DNA of 64,000 bases from Cryptomeria japonica (GCF_030272615.1 NC_081409.1:618001255-618065254); one strand, 5' to 3'; counted from the first letter of the stretch, positions 1 to 13,900 are shown. Notes: generated by a model from the letters alone, not told the origin. A program made the numbers and translations.

Positions 1-575
1 ATAATCACATCGTCATATCATGTTCATAATGAGTGGTATGATATTGTCTCTAACACGAATATGCTAGAAGACAATCACAATCATTATATCATCAACTCAA
101 TCATCAGAATCATGGAATTGGGTTAGCATAATCAAGATGCCATCATAAGATCATAACAATATGAACCAAATAATTAAGATAATATAGATCATCAATGTAA
201 ATCCATCATCATAATAGTCTATGATATACCAATCATTTATAGGAGTCATTATGTATCTTGTCTATCCATATAAATGTCCAACATCATCTCATCAAATGTA
301 ATCATCAAGTGGGGTTAGCACAATCATGATATCATCATAGTCCCATAAGCAATATAATCTATACATGAATAATGAGTGCATCTAGATCACTACATATAAG
401 TCTGACCATCAAAATATTCCAAGACATGACTTCATCCACATAAATCATAATGAATCCACCAATATGAAAGAGACTATCAGTATAAAGAATGAAGCAAGAG
501 ATATCATAACATGCACAAATCTAAAAATGTTTATCACATCCCCTCATAAAGGACGAGTCAGGTAGGGGCACTACA
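1..575 (-). mobile_element. Element Y, 3' LTR (partial, runs off the window)
   Basis: This segment is visibly similar along its length to 20120-20724, with small indels. Read on the minus strand it starts at 575 with TGTAGTGCCCC..., the same start as the other Y LTR copy at 20724. It is directly preceded in element orientation by a polypurine tract (576-590), which marks it as the downstream LTR. Its far end lies outside the window. No coding signal was seen. Confidence 0.8.
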
Positions 576-590
576 TCCTCCCCACCCTTA
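576..590 (-). other. Polypurine tract of element Y
   Basis: On the minus strand this reads TAAGGGTGGGGAGGA and directly abuts the TGTAGTGCCCC start of the LTR at 575. That is the position and composition expected of the plus-strand primer of an LTR retrotransposon. Confidence 0.75.
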
Positions 591-3500
591 AACTTGACTT
601 ACTCCTAGAAGTCACAAACTTAAGGTGACGATGCACCCACACATCACTCTAAAACTTCTTTTGAACACAACCAAAGTATATCTTTCCTATAGAACATTTA
701 TAAACAATATACATAATCTCCTCACTAAAGGATTCATCAATCATTAAAACATTCTATTTGAAACATTTTCTAGCTCAAAGAAAGATAATGACAACAAAAG
801 TTTCCTTAACATTTTTCAATTATTCAAGCGAATGCACTACATAAAAGATAAAACAAGTTACAAAAATCTTACTAGTTACAATAAGCATGCTAAATCATTA
901 AAATATCTTCAAGAGAACTTTATTTAACCATATTTTGCAAGACTAAAACTATAATTCCTGTCATCGAGATAGTATCTATAAGAAAAAATCATAATAATTC
1001 ACACCATTCAAGCATGTCCACATTCCTCTAATATCTAGTTGCACACAATTAAGATGACATATATACATTTTACATAATATTTTACACATGGGCACATCCT
1101 TATATTATTAAAGAAGCCACATGTCATACACCTATATGAGGGAATTTTGAATAAGCTTCCTTCAAACTTCCCAATCTCTACCACACTTCCGCCATGCTAC
1201 TCTGATACAAACATTCAATGCATATTTCCTCCAATCAAATCATTCAAAGGCACTCTAATCCCTTAATTATACATGATATATATACATAAGAACTAATTGA
1301 AGATATGAAATCAACAATTCCTTTTGCATTTATCTATTTCATATATTACAAATTCCTCAAATTCAAATGCGCTTCTATCTAAATTTTCATAAAGTCTAAA
1401 AAGTTATCGATTAATTTTACCCTATACACATGTTTTATTTACTCAGCTAATATAAACATTATATAATTGTTTGCTAGGTCAAGTCACTTCTCTGTGGTGT
1501 CCTCCCTTGCACACACCATCAGAGGTTCAAAATGAACATGATAGAGACAAGACTTCACACAAAAAGAGGGCCCACAATACTCAACATATGGAACGATCGC
1601 TATAGACAACAACAACACAAGGAAAAGTCCAAAAGGAGAATACCATCAAATCCAACATTAAATCACAAAAAAATTGTCGGTAAAATCAATCAAGAAATAA
1701 AGCGCGACAATTGCCACAAAAATAGATGAAAGGAGGTTTACAGAAGTCCAAAGATTAAATTAGCTCCAATGATGCTATCACAAACCATAAAATAACTCAA
1801 GGCAAAATAGCCAACACATCCAAATCTACTTCACGAGGTGACCAATATCAGTCACACCAAAGGGAGTAACCATTACACAACACCTGAGGGTACAACACTC
1901 TAAATGTGTTAGAGAGTGCAAGCTAGACATTTAAAATCATAAATGTATTTATATATTCATATCCCTTTTATCATTTTATTGCAATGCAATCCTTTACGAA
2001 AGTATAGGCAAACATCCTTCATGAAAGAAGACATATGCAAGGAGGAAATAAAGTGTTTCATACACACACAAGGAATACACTCATACATGATCAATTTACA
2101 AGATATCCTATCTATAAAATAACCATATTCATGAAGTCATAATAGAATTAGATATCAGAACCTCAATTAATCACTTGATGATGTACTACAATATTCACCA
2201 TTTCTCCCAATACACAATAAATAGCATGCATATGATTACAATGTTCTACATGATGTCATTATAAAATAATTTAATCAACCATATATTCAGACAAGGAAAT
2301 TTACTCATAAGAAATAGATCTCATTAATTTATTATCAAACAAAATTCAATATCAAACTTTGATTACACCTACTCCTATCTCCTATGATCGTTTCCTTAAT
2401 ACACCATCAACTAGTCGGTTTGTTTATATTAAGCATGAAACTAGATGTCATAGCCTCACTTGCGTCTATTTTATATCCACTTCCATTAAATGTCACACAA
2501 ATCTAGATACATACTTACATTATTCCATCAAACTCATTTCCATCAATCCTTAGCTATTATTATTTGTAAACTAAATGTTTCCAACATCCAAAGAAAATTG
2601 TCATTTAAGAATACATTACAAATTTATTCAATTTGTTATCGATTAATCCTACTAGAATTTGTTGAGAAAGTAATTTCTTTGAATTTAAATAGTGTAATGA
2701 GATAGCACTTTTCCTTAATCTATCTATTCAATGAAGCAGAACATTTCATCAAAACTACACAACCCTTCATGAATCTAAAACTTTTATCTTACCAAAGCAA
2801 GTAGAAACACAATGATATAATTTCCAAATTTTCCTATACTATACATGCAATGCATCAATTTTACTTCATTCAACATATATATTATAACATGATCTTTTAA
2901 TCTATTAATTCATAAGACTTTCTACATTACTCATGCAAAAGATATTCTCCCTAGCTTATGCTTCTTAAACAAAAATTATGGATGCCACCCATGAGTTTTG
3001 TACTTAAATGCAAATTTATTACGTACAAACTTCTATTTTTAATGTATGCAAAATCATGTTCCTCATTGATTGTTTAGAAATTCTATTTAATATCAATAAG
3101 CATTTTAGGAACTTAATCATATACACAAATAGAGAGAGAAGAGAGAGAAGAGAAAGGAAGAGAATTGCCAATCAATCAATAGATGCACGTGAGAATTATG
3201 CATGAATCAATTGAGTTTCCTAAATATGCCATATTTATTATATCATGTGACTACTTACATCATTTTCCAAGATATGCAAATTCAACCTTCTATGAGGTCT
3301 CCTAACATTACACATGCAACTAGAGATCCCAAATCCTTATTGAAAATTATGATTTACTTAGTCATTCCTTTCTTACACAAAATATTACACGTATACAAAC
3401 ACCTAGTAGTTCTATTTGGTATCCATACATCACCAATTAACTCCTTACATTTACATAGAAGATTAAGGGAAGGAGAAGGACATTATTAAGCTACTATTTA

Positions 3501-4023
3501 TAGTCTACTGATACATCTCATGCGAATTCTTAGATTATGCATCATGGTCTACATTGAATCATTCCTATATGCATAATACAAATACTGCATTTTACGATTC
3601 ATAGGGTAATCAATGTATTATTCCAACGTAACAAGCTAATCCTATATACATAGCATCAATTAAATGAATAAACACAATTTTCTTCTCATTCTATAGTATA
3701 ATTATTTATATAATGAAAATAACCTTTATCATGCAGGTGAGCACTAGAAATTACTAGCAAACAAGACCGCATAGAATCATATTTACATCGTTCACATCCA
3801 AGAGACATGCATAAGAAATGATTATATTTATTGCACACAATAATGATTTCTAAAGGGCTTAGGGAGAGAATACAAAGCATAAAATTTTTAAAATCTCTAG
3901 GGTCCTAAATACTTTCTCCATCACAAATCCCATAAATGGCTTAAGTTAGACAGAACATTATAACACACCACACAAGACTAGAAACAACAATCTTAACGAG
4001 AGATCCCAGTGTTTGTAACACGA

Positions 4024-4035
4024 GCTCGGATACCA
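4024..4035 (-). other. Primer-binding site of element Y
   Basis: The minus strand reads TGGTATCCGAGC, one base from the TGGTATCAGAGC complement of the initiator-Met tRNA 3' end. It sits two bases beyond the LTR end ...GGGCATTACA (LTR edge at 4038). Confidence 0.75.
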
Positions 4036-4037
4036 TA

Positions 4038-5498
4038 TGTAATGCCCACCAAAACACCCTAGAGAAAATAACTAATCCAACTAACAAATAGAGATAATTT
4101 TTTTATAAAACATCTACTAATGCAACATATTAAAGTACCAATACTCATATGCATTAATCATCGTCTACAAGAATGCATAAACATCTTAGAAGTAACCATA
4201 TCATTACAACATATTACACAAGTGGAACAACATTACTCAACTATCAATTCCCTAGGGTACTTCAATGCCATTACTTAACTAACATTAACACATAAGCATA
4301 TTCATAATTATGATACCACTATCATCCATGACATTTAGTTCTCAATCAATTACTTCCTTCCTAGTATGAGAACTATGAACTATTGAACGCAAACCTACAT
4401 ATCCCCATTAACTCTTGGATTCATTTTAAGGCACCAGAGCAACTGTTCCTTGTTCCCTTTTTAAAAATTACCTAGCATGATAACATCTTCATTTCCACAT
4501 AAAGTATCATCTACTTAATTTCCTTTAAGGGTAACCATATAACCTACAAGATGCTCATTCATATTCATATTCTAAAGATAATCAACATAAGGAATAACAT
4601 CGTTTCAATTTAGTGCTTTCACTTAGACATTCACGATCATTTAAAATTCCCACTACTAACCATAGATGCACACAAGATAATCCAATCACATTACTTGATC
4701 ATTTAATTCATTTCAAATATAAAATCACATACGTAATGAATATCCATTTACAACAATCATAATCTATTACAACTCATCGTGATTTCAATCTACTATTAGT
4801 GCATATTATATCGATTAACCAAATAGTAACAAGGGAAATAATAAATCAAAAACCATTTAATAAAATAACCTCATGGGCAAAATAAAAATACAAAAGCCCA
4901 ATAATCAAGTAGACCAAAGTAAATATAAAATAAATATCACATCTAAATATAAAATCACAAATCATATAAAATAAACAAATAAATAATAAATAAAAGGCAA
5001 TACAAATTAATGCCACCAATTAAATATAAAGGGACAACTTTATAAAATAATAAATCCAAAGCTCCACAAGTAAAATAATTAAACATTAAATAAATATTAA
5101 ATAAATATTAAATAAATATCCAATAAACATTAAATAATAAATAATATTAAACCAATAAATCAAAGCTAAATAGACAATAATCACATAGCGTTAACAATAT
5201 TAAACCTCAATAATAAATTACCAATAATAATTAAATATCTAAACTATACCATAAATTAATTGAATTTAACATTAATAAACTATACGAATCAAATATTAAT
5301 TAATCACATTATCAAATACCTATAACACCTCAAGGCAAATCAACATAAGGGTCTAACATCACACTGCAAGAAACTACATGACAAATTAGCTAAGACACTA
5401 GACTGACTAGGCTATCAACTAAGACCTAGAGTATAAGGAAACTTATTCCATCTCCACCAACTTGCCATTGGGATAAGACATGCTCAGACCTGTGAGAC
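4038..5498 (-). mobile_element. Element Y, 5' LTR, PBS-proximal segment
   Basis: This is the downstream 1.46 kb of the Y 5' LTR; the first 0.67 kb lies at 20051-20724, separated by insertion of element X. The two edges join smoothly across one copy of GAGAC. The joined sequence carries a conserved block (ACTCCACC...ACAGGTCTGAGCATG) also found in LTRs near 11200 and 29600. The part 4860-5300 is very AT-rich, with repeated ATTAAATAAAT-like units. No ORF of interest. Confidence 0.75.
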
Positions 5499-6400
5499 TG
5501 ATGCAATACAGAGAGGGAGAATTGTCGAATCGTGGATAAAACCCAAGTTTCCTATTGTCCAATCAGGTTGAATTCATACAACAACATATATGTATAGGAA
5601 ATAAAAGAATTGCAGAAAAATGAACCTTCAATACGTTACTAGTGATTGCAAAAAATTTGAAACTATGTTAGAGAATCACTCAGAAATTCAAATTCTCAAA
5701 ATACACTTCCGAATCCGTTTTCCAATGTTGCTTTACAATTTACCAAATTTGTACCTTCCCGCCATGATCGTTGGACTGTATGACTATTTGACTACCAGAT
5801 TTGAAAAATCAAATTTTCACACAAACATCGAAATAACAATTCCGAAATGAAAAAACACTACTGGACACCGATGTCGGGATATCAATCCTGAACCAAAGTC
5901 TTTTTTCACCCATCGGAATAACTATTATCAACAAGATAACCTTTTTGTGCAACTTTGACAGAAGAAACTTATCCCGATGTCCCTCTTTCGGCATAGCTAT
6001 ACCAAACGAGACAATTGGACAAGTATCGACACAACCTTCCACAGTTGGTTAAATAATATTTGCCAATCTTGATAAATGAAACTATCCCAATGAACCTTTT
6101 ATCAGGGTAATTATCCCGATGACCACTTCAACAACAATGACATCTTATTGGGTTAGCTATCTTGATGACAACAATGACACTTTTTTGGGATAACTATCCC
6201 GATGACAACAGAGTGACAATTTTTGAACTTTACAAATTTGAAAATTATGACTCCATTTTTGACATACAGACATACAAACATGAAATGAAATTACAAGTGG
6301 TCTCATAAGACCTTATTGAATCCAAAAGACATGGCCCCTAACTCCTGAGACTCAAACATCTAATTAACATGATGACTAGATACTAGGTGCTCCTGCACCA
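5499..6400 (-). repeat. Element X 3' LTR (902 bp)
   Basis: Homologous end to end with 19142-20045. In minus orientation it starts TGGTGCAGGAGCACC and ends ...TATTGCATCA. The 5' LTR copy has its first TG mutated to TA. The flank is GAGAC at 5494-5498. Confidence 0.85.
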
Positions 6401-6435
6401 TACACCCAGAGAAGAAAGATTTCATGCTCTTGATG

Positions 6436-7157
6436 AAATGAGATCGGCAACTGAGACCCCATCCTGTGCTATATCCTCCTCTGACATCTAGGTGACATCT
6501 TCATTTGGTAGTCCTAGCCACTTGACTAGGTGCTCCTTATAAACTTTCCTCCTTGTCCTCTTCATTTCTCTTGAGTCCAAAATAGATTCAAGCTACATAG
6601 GTTGAGTAGGTGGAAGACCCTTGACCCATTCCATTTCAATATCTTCAGCTCCTTCTTCTCCTTGACTTACAAAGTTAGATTCCTTATAGGGATACAAATA
6701 TGCTACATTGAATATAGGTGAGATAGCAAGCCCCAGTGGGAGTTCAATCTCATAAGAATTGTTACCATACTTGTGAACCACCTTACATGGCCCTATCTCC
6801 TTCATCATTAGCTTTGTGTACTTTCCCTTTGGTAATCTCTCCTTCCTCAAATGTGCCAATACTAGATCACCCACCTTGAATTGTACATCTCTCTTCTTGA
6901 AGTTTGCCTTCCTCTTATACTTGTCCACATTCTTCTCAAGTGTCTCCCTGACCTGTTTGTGGATGTCATGTATGGCTACTGCAAAATCTTCCCCTTTGGA
7001 ACTCCTCCTTTCCATTCCGCTTAGATCTTTCAACTCATAGATACCTCTAGGATGCACTTGATAGACAACTTCAAATGGACTCTTCCCTATGCTCCGGTTG
7101 ATTGAATCATTGTATGTGTACTCTGCCTGTGGTAGGATTAGATCCCATGACTAACTG
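6436..7157 (-). pseudogene. Element X integrase C-terminal part plus chromodomain
   Basis: The minus-strand reading frame starts in the integrase core tail (WDLILPQAEYTYNDS, around 7152) and continues through the typical linker. It reaches the C-terminal module with FKVGDLVLAHLRKERLPKG and ISPIFNVAYLYPY, and then a chromodomain-like tail, KVYKEHLVKWLGLPNEDVT. In gypsy chromoviruses this tail binds histone marks and steers integration. In-frame stops occur at about 6593 and within the chromodomain, where a TAG replaces the expected Trp after VT. The upstream side is cut at 7157 by the LTR of element Z. The family assignment is firm; the copy is dead. Confidence 0.85.
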
Positions 7158-7284
7158 TGTAGTACCCCTCCTTGATCAACCTCTTTTGTATGTTTTGAGT
7201 TACTTCAGTGACTGTACTGTGGAACATTATTGTATTTTGATTCGGATATTATGCGATGTTATTTCATACTTTATCTGGATTTAT
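7158..7284 (+). repeat. Element Z 5' LTR, first segment
   Basis: Starts TGTAGTACCCCTCCTTG directly after integrase sequence of X. It is cut at 7284 by insertion S and resumes at 10902 after the TTTAT duplication. The start matches the LTR starts at 29083 (U) and 20724 (Y, minus). Confidence 0.7.
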
Positions 7285-7377
7285 TGTGAGAACCCACCAT
7301 AATTAACTCAACAAATTTGACCTTTTTTTTTTTTGTTTGTTTAATTTAATCTTTATGTTTGATTCAATTGCATACTC

Positions 7378-7532
7378 TGGGCATCCATCCATTTGGATTA
7401 GGCATTCATCCATCCGGGATGAGCATCTAACCATATGGGTTAGGCATTTGTCCATACAGGACATAAGGTTTCATCTATCCATTATGGGATAGGCATCTAC
7501 CCATACGGGGTAGGCATCTATCCAATTGGGAT
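7378..7532 (+). repeat. Degenerate 21-22 bp tandem repeat inside S
   Basis: About seven imperfect units of the type GGCATCTATCCATACGGGATA follow one another. Units differ at several positions, and one has an insertion of about seven bases. No ORF relation. Confidence 0.8.
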
Positions 7533-7878
7533 AGGAGGTGCTCTGGCCAGAGACTTAGACTCATTGGGACCATTCGGGTCCTGAGCCACTCGCTAAGTAC
7601 TACACTCTTTTAACAGAAGTGCACCAAGGTTGCCGTCCTTAGGAGTAATTGAATAACATAATACAAGATTGAATTCTGCCTTAGAATTTGGCTTAAAGCC
7701 TTGGGAAGTCAAGTGAATCCATACGGGATTCCTTCCGAGTATGCATTGAATTACTTTTTTTTTTCAATTTTAATTATCTTATCTTTCAAAATAGGATTCT
7801 TACTCAATCTTTCTATACCAAGCCTAGACCCCACCCACGAACGCTTGAGTACGAGGGACAACTCCGTCCCAAGACTGC

Positions 7879-7922
7879 CTACATACCCGCTTCGGCACGG
7901 GATCAAGGCGTAAAGTATGTAG
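7879..7922 (+). other. Stem-loop in S, resembling a block common in plant LTRs
   Basis: CTACATAC (7879-7886) and GTATGTAG (7915-7922) are exact inverted arms. Between them an inner CCCG/CGGG pair closes on TTCGG-type sequence. The wording (CTGCCTAC..ACCC...GGATCAAGG...GTAGTTC) is like a block I recognise from other plant LTRs. Its function there is not known to me. Confidence 0.55.
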
Positions 7923-9123
7923 TTCTATTTTCTATTCTATGGTTTGATGTAAACTGATTAGTGGGTACACAACCCTTTCTAGGGTCAATGTCCCAGACAG
8001 TTTCTCTATGGTTTCTACCCATGATGGTAGCACTTAAACAAAGGCTCAAGATGGCCTATTGTTTGTGGCCTAACAACTACATCCTAACATCTATCATGAG
8101 CATCACCCTTGGCCAAAATGTCAATCACCAATATCTCTTCAAGATAAAGAAACAATTTCATAAAAGCGTTTTACTTAACCAACCCTAAAGGGGGTTTACT
8201 ATGGTTTCTCTCAATGGATGAAAATCATTTAAAAATTATCTTATTAGATTATCAATCCAAGAGGGATTACCCACCCCTTGGATTTTAACTTCCAAGTGTC
8301 CCTTATTACTCCCTGATGATTTATAGGGATGATGCCACAGACATCGTTGATGTAGCTTTATTAGGCGTTAAGTGTAGTAGTTCAACACGACGACATTACC
8401 CATAAGCGTGACCTAGAGGCACCGTATATACCGAACGATACTAGGTTTAGGTTTCTATCTTCCTTTATTTAGTTTTCTAACTAAGAAGCTATGAAAACAT
8501 CATGCTTGAAAACAATTACTAATTGAACGTGCATAATTTTAATTGATTGAAATAACTACTTGATGAATTACGTAGCATAAAAACCATAACTTGAAATATA
8601 ACTTGGATACGAAAAACTTGCATATTAATAATTACATGCGTACTTGCATGGAGATGATAACGTCAAATAAATATAGTTAATCTATAAGTAATTTGCATGA
8701 TATAAGAATAGTGTAACTTGTGTGCATAATTAAGCAATCCAAAAATAGTGATTAATTTAGGCATTCGATTCAAATCAAATTAATGTGAATTAATTGCTAA
8801 AGGCCAACTAAGTGCCGAATGGATCTTACATGGAATGAGTGATTCTAAAAAGAATTGATCCAATATAATTTACGAATATAAAATTTACCAAGGATACTTT
8901 AATCATGAATAATCCCCAATCTTTCCTAAAATTTATATTAAGGAAGGAATTTAATATTTTCTAAATTTAACAATTAAAAATTAAAATCTAAGCAATTAAC
9001 TTTAATCCCAAAGTAATTTCTAAAAATTCCAATTTGTAAATAAAAAAGATTATATAAAAAAAACCTATTTACAAAATGAAAAAAAGCGAATTCCTTTTTC
9101 TTTTTAATATTGTTTTATTACAA

Positions 9124-9310
9124 ATGGGGGAGTGGGGACCATGGGTCCCATCACCCCCCTGCGGTCCTGCATGTGTAGGTCTGCAGGGTTGAGGGGGCCT
9201 CATGGTCCCCTCCACTCCCCTGCAGCCATTGACAGTGACGGCAGGGTAGTGGGGGGTACCACTACCCCCGACGGTTTCAAAACCCGTCGCCCCTGCACGC
9301 TGCCATCATG
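9124..9310. other. GC-rich palindromic island inside S
   Basis: A sharply bounded GC-rich stretch in otherwise AT-rich DNA. It holds several palindromes, for example GGGGACCATGGGTCCC and GGGGGGTACCACTACCCCC. No plausible coding signal. Comparable GC-rich hairpin islands occur in the V and W LTRs. Confidence 0.6.
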
Positions 9311-9575
9311 CCTTCGAAATTTTTTTGAGGACCGTGCCAATTCATTAATATATTTTGTCATTGAATGCGGTTTATTATAATTATAATGTGACGTTAATAT
9401 ATATTAACATTCAAAATATCTTTATATATATATATTTATATATGGTTTCATATTTCCTTACTAAAAAAAAATAAAAGAGAATTTTATTTATGAAAGTAAG
9501 AACATGGATAAAATAGATGATCAAATAATTGTTTTTTTTTTGATTGATTTTCACAGTAAATAGGAGTTTATCATT

Positions 9576-9691
<116 letters not shown>

Positions 9692-9739
9692 TGTCCAGCA
9701 TTTAGAGGAAGGGAGTTTATTTCCAGACTTCACAGGGAA

Positions 9740-10070
9740 ATTGTTTATTTCTAGGATTCATTTCCAGTATTCACAGGAGGATTTATTCAACTGATATTCA
9801 CAGAGAGGTCTTTGTCCAACTCACAGGGAGATGCAAAATAATCACAGGGAGAGATTTAGAATAACCATAGAGGAAATAATCACAGAGATTTAAAATAATC
9901 ACAGAGAGAGATTTAGAATAACCATAGAGGAAATAATCACAGAGATTTAAAATAATCACAGAGGTTTTAAATAACTAATATTCACAGAGAGATTCATTTT
10001 AAGAATGAGATTCAGATTTCCAGAGAAATGAATTAGAGGGAAGAAGTAAAGATTAAGATTCAATCACACA
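9740..10070 (+). repeat. CACAGAG-rich degenerate repeats with a 57-bp tandem duplication
   Basis: Many copies of TCACAGAGA and ATTCACAG occur. A unit containing AGATTTAGAATAACCATAGA is present twice with a period of 57 bp (starting at 9851 and 9908). This region directly follows the AG microsatellite. Confidence 0.75.
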
Positions 10071-10901
10071 GGGAAGAGTTTTATTTTTAGAAAAAGAGAT
10101 TTTGAAAAAAAGATAAAGGAAATATGATTTTTGTATAGATCTAAAATCTTTGGAAAAACAAAAGGCAAGATTACGAGCATATTTCTTAAGGAAAATAAAA
10201 TAAATAATAGAACTATCTTTTACTTGCATTATGTGGAAGAAACTTATCAATAATTATTTCTAAATAGAAGAAAAAGACTTACACTCTAATAAAACTTTTG
10301 AAAGAAGATCTAGAAGCTATTTTTTTTTTTGTTAATATAAATTTCTCATATGACAAAAGGAGAGAACCTGGTTTGCTGAAGCTTGATGTTGAATCCTCTA
10401 GCTATCCTTGATCCTTCCTTGCAACTAGAGAGAGATCTTCCAACAACAACTTAAAAATTCTTGCAACAAAATGAGACTACCAAAGAAAAACTTGGGAAAA
10501 TTCCCTTCAAAACATAATCAACTCCCTTCTTTGAAACTTGCATATAATTTTATAAGAAAATTCCCTCCATTCCACTATCTTGAAAATTTAATTAAAAAAA
10601 AGAGATTCTTTCCCAATTTTGGACTTCATGCAAATTGATTAGACTTAGTGGGAGGAGTTACATGCAAGGTGGTGGAGAATCCTCTAGAAGCTTCTTATTC
10701 TTCCTACAACATGTGCCATAATTGGATGAGGAAAACTAAATAATAATTAAGAAAAATGTATATTTTCCATGTGTGTGTGTGTGTGTTTTATTATTTTATC
10801 CTTTTATAAAATTCATTCAATCATTTAAATAGCTTATCCAAAAAAATAATAGAGTTTGTATTTTAAATCCAAAAGTGATAAAGGAGGGTTGTGACATTTA
10901 T

Positions 10902-13900
10902 GGTGTATGAATTTATGCAGTATTTCAGTGCTTATGAGTAATGTTATTTTTTATGGATCATTATCATGGACTGACACTTTTCCCTTTTATTGTGCTGCGT
11001 TATTTATATGTTGCATGTTTGCAAGTGTATTGGGATGCGAGGGGATGATTTTCCTTCACTCACTCCGGTGAGACAGGGAATGCCACAATTCTCCTTCATC
11101 AGTGTGTTTACCGTGTCTGTATGTATATTTTCTATATGCACGTGTGGTTCTTTGGTGCAGGACATTGCAGGTACAAGTACCGGGTAGGTACGTGGTATCG
11201 ACTCCACCTGGTTTCACAGGTCTGAGCATGCCTTATATATATATCCGATGGGAGTGGAGGAGATAGTTGTTGTACCCTAGCTTGATTGCAGTTACACTCG
11301 TGTGAGTGTTGTCAGTCGGTTGTGTTTCCCCGTCTGGCTGTTATGTGTGTCATGGTGCCTTGGTTTGGTCATTTGAGAGTCATCATTTGATCTTTCTTGG
11401 TTTTACGTGTTTCTGTTTATTTAAATGGCTATTTAATTTAAATGGATGATGCTATCTCATGTTGGTGTAATTAATTGATTATTATGCTCTATGAGTATTG
11501 ATTTATTAAATTGATGAATTGCTAGATTAAATAGTTAAATGGCTTAATTTATTGTGTAAAGTTGCATTGATATTTTTGTGAATCAAATAAACTGCCTAGC
11601 CATTTAAAAAGGTTAAATACTTATGTTGAAGGAAGTATTTAAGGAAAAAGAAATAAATAAAAGCTTCCCTTTTTATTTTTCCATTTTGGCTTTTTTAATT
11701 TAGTCATTGGAAATAATAATTATTTTTTGGGAAAGAAATAGATCTGATTGCCTTTTAGTTTTAAAACATTTAAATCTGATTGGATGAAATAAATTTAACT
11801 TAGAAGCTTAGGTTAAAAAGATATTTTGGGCATCCATTCCGGGCATTCACGGTAGGAGAAGAAGAGAAATTTTGAGAGAAGAAAATATTTTCTGGAAAAA
11901 TTCCTGGAGGAGCTGGAGATTCGAACTGGTTGCAAGTCCGGACCTTCTTCATCTCTTTGCTTGCTATTTGCTGCAAGGTGGAGGTTCCCTTCTTGTTTTG
12001 AATTTGTTTATGAAATTTTCAGTTTGCTTCTTGTGTATGGGAATTTATACAATCTTCCTGTAGATGTTTGTGGAATAATTGGGATGGAAGAAATAGTGTT
12101 CATTATTCTTAGTTTTGTGAAATCTATGTCATATGTTTGCATTTAGGAAGGACATGGTTCATTCCTCTATCTATTGTGTGTTTGATCTTGAAAATCAACT
12201 TCTTGATTTACATCTTCCTTTGAAAGAAAGAATTTTAGTTTGGGTTTGCTGGGTGCATCCTTGTTTCTATACTGTCAAGAATTCGCTAGCTATTCTTCCC
12301 AGTGTGTTTATTTCACCATCTACCTTGCTGGTAAACTCCTCCTTGAAATTTTGGAAATTGGCACTGTATGTGTGTGCCCGTGAAATAATTATGGAAATGG
12401 AATGTCCCTTGTGGTTATTGATTTTGTGTCTTTTTGGTTTAGAATGCTTGGAGGCATGTTTCTTGTGCCTCTCTTGTGGACTTTACTGCTCCCATGATGG
12501 GCTTGCCTCATCACGTGAGTCGGTAGTGTCTGCTACCCGCAGGTAGCAGAACTATTGGTCGGCAGCACCGCTATGCAGTAGCAGTGCTACCGGTCAGTAG
12601 GACTACCACCGGTTGGTAGCAGCACTACCGATCGGTAGGACTTCTACCGGTTGGTAGCAATACTACTGATCAGTAGGACTGCTACCGGTTGGTAGCGGCT
12701 GCTATTAGCGGTAGCAACACTACTGCTACCGGTTGGTAGCAGTGCTACCGATTGGTAGAGGCTGTTACCAGTGGTAGCAGTGCTACCGGTCGGTAGGGCT
12801 GTTACCAGTGGTAGCAGCACTACCAGTAGGTAGTGTCTATTGCCTCGACAACAATACTACTGCAAGTTGGCTTTTGCCACCGCTTGACCCTGTGCCTTAC
12901 CGGTGCAAACCAGTATGTTATAAATTAATTTAATTTTGTTAAGTGAACATGTTGAAGTGGTTGTTTTATGTTAAGCATAAATGGTGATTTTTATTATGTG
13001 GTTAATAAATTTATCAATGGAAATCAAGGCATGAATTAGAGATTCAAATTGGTAGATTTGGATATATTCTGGAATTGAATTAAATGCCTATTTGGATTCA
13101 TATTTTTATTTGGTTGAATGTTTAATGTGGATTTCATTCTTGATGGAATATTGATTTGGGAAAATGAATAATGTGACTGCTGTAAAAGAGTGTTCTATTT
13201 CATATTTCAATCAATGATGTTGCAAGTGTATTATGTGTTGCTTTGGTTTGTGGTTCAGTCATCCTTTGGAGGCGTATTTGGTACCTTTGACCAAGAGATA
13301 TATGTTGGCTTCATTGTCTTAACCATGTAGTGTCCTTGGCTTATGGTTAGCCAAAAGTCAGTATGTCCTTGTTTGACCACTTGTTTCTGATAATGGTGTT
13401 ATGGCTATCTGCTTCGCCGTAGGGTCCTCGGGGAGTGACCATGTTTGTGTAGTGTCCTTTGAGAGAGTGGCTTTCGCTTTGGGGTTGCACCCAAAGTGGT
13501 AGGCATTACAACCTAGTGAAAGTCAGATAATAACTGGTAATCTAATGAATTGGTTAGGTGAGTAGTATTATAACATTAATAAAGATAATTGTACCTTGTG
13601 CATAGGTGAGTGCTAGTATAGGGCTCATAATGCTGCAAGAAGGCCTAGAATGGCAAACCAACCACCTTGTCTTCATGAAAAGCTGGTAGGGTCTGCATGA
13701 GACTTAGTTGGAACTAGACAATTGGGAGAGGTTACCAGGACAATGAGCTGGGACCTATGGAGGCTGTACCAAGGTAACCATCTTAAGATATGCGATGACA
13801 CTCTCATTTGGTTCACTTGTGTTTTGTGATGTCAGTTCACTTGTGTTGGTGAAGTTGAGTCACCTAGATTCTTGTGGAGCTGTATTGTTTTGTCGACCAT

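Larger units (their letters stand above)
576..4037 (-). mobile_element. Element Y internal region, non-coding (LARD-like)
   Basis: About 3.46 kb lies between a primer-binding site at 4024-4035 and a polypurine tract at 576-590. On both strands only short random ORFs occur (longest about 95 codons), with no gag, protease, reverse transcriptase or integrase motif. It is AT-rich, with a short GA-rich stretch near 3130-3160. Two LTRs, a PBS, a PPT and no coding capacity fit a large non-autonomous LTR element (LARD type). It would have relied on proteins from a related element. Loss of a former coding region by decay is less likely, because PBS and PPT are well preserved. Confidence 0.7.

Noticed and set aside
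12133-12546. 137-codon plus-strand ORF
   Set aside because: It lies inside the Z LTR next to the minisatellite, with Cys/Leu-rich composition and no motif.
12523-12845. CRISPR-like repeat array
   Set aside because: The units are degenerate and self-palindromic without unique spacers, and the context is a plant LTR.
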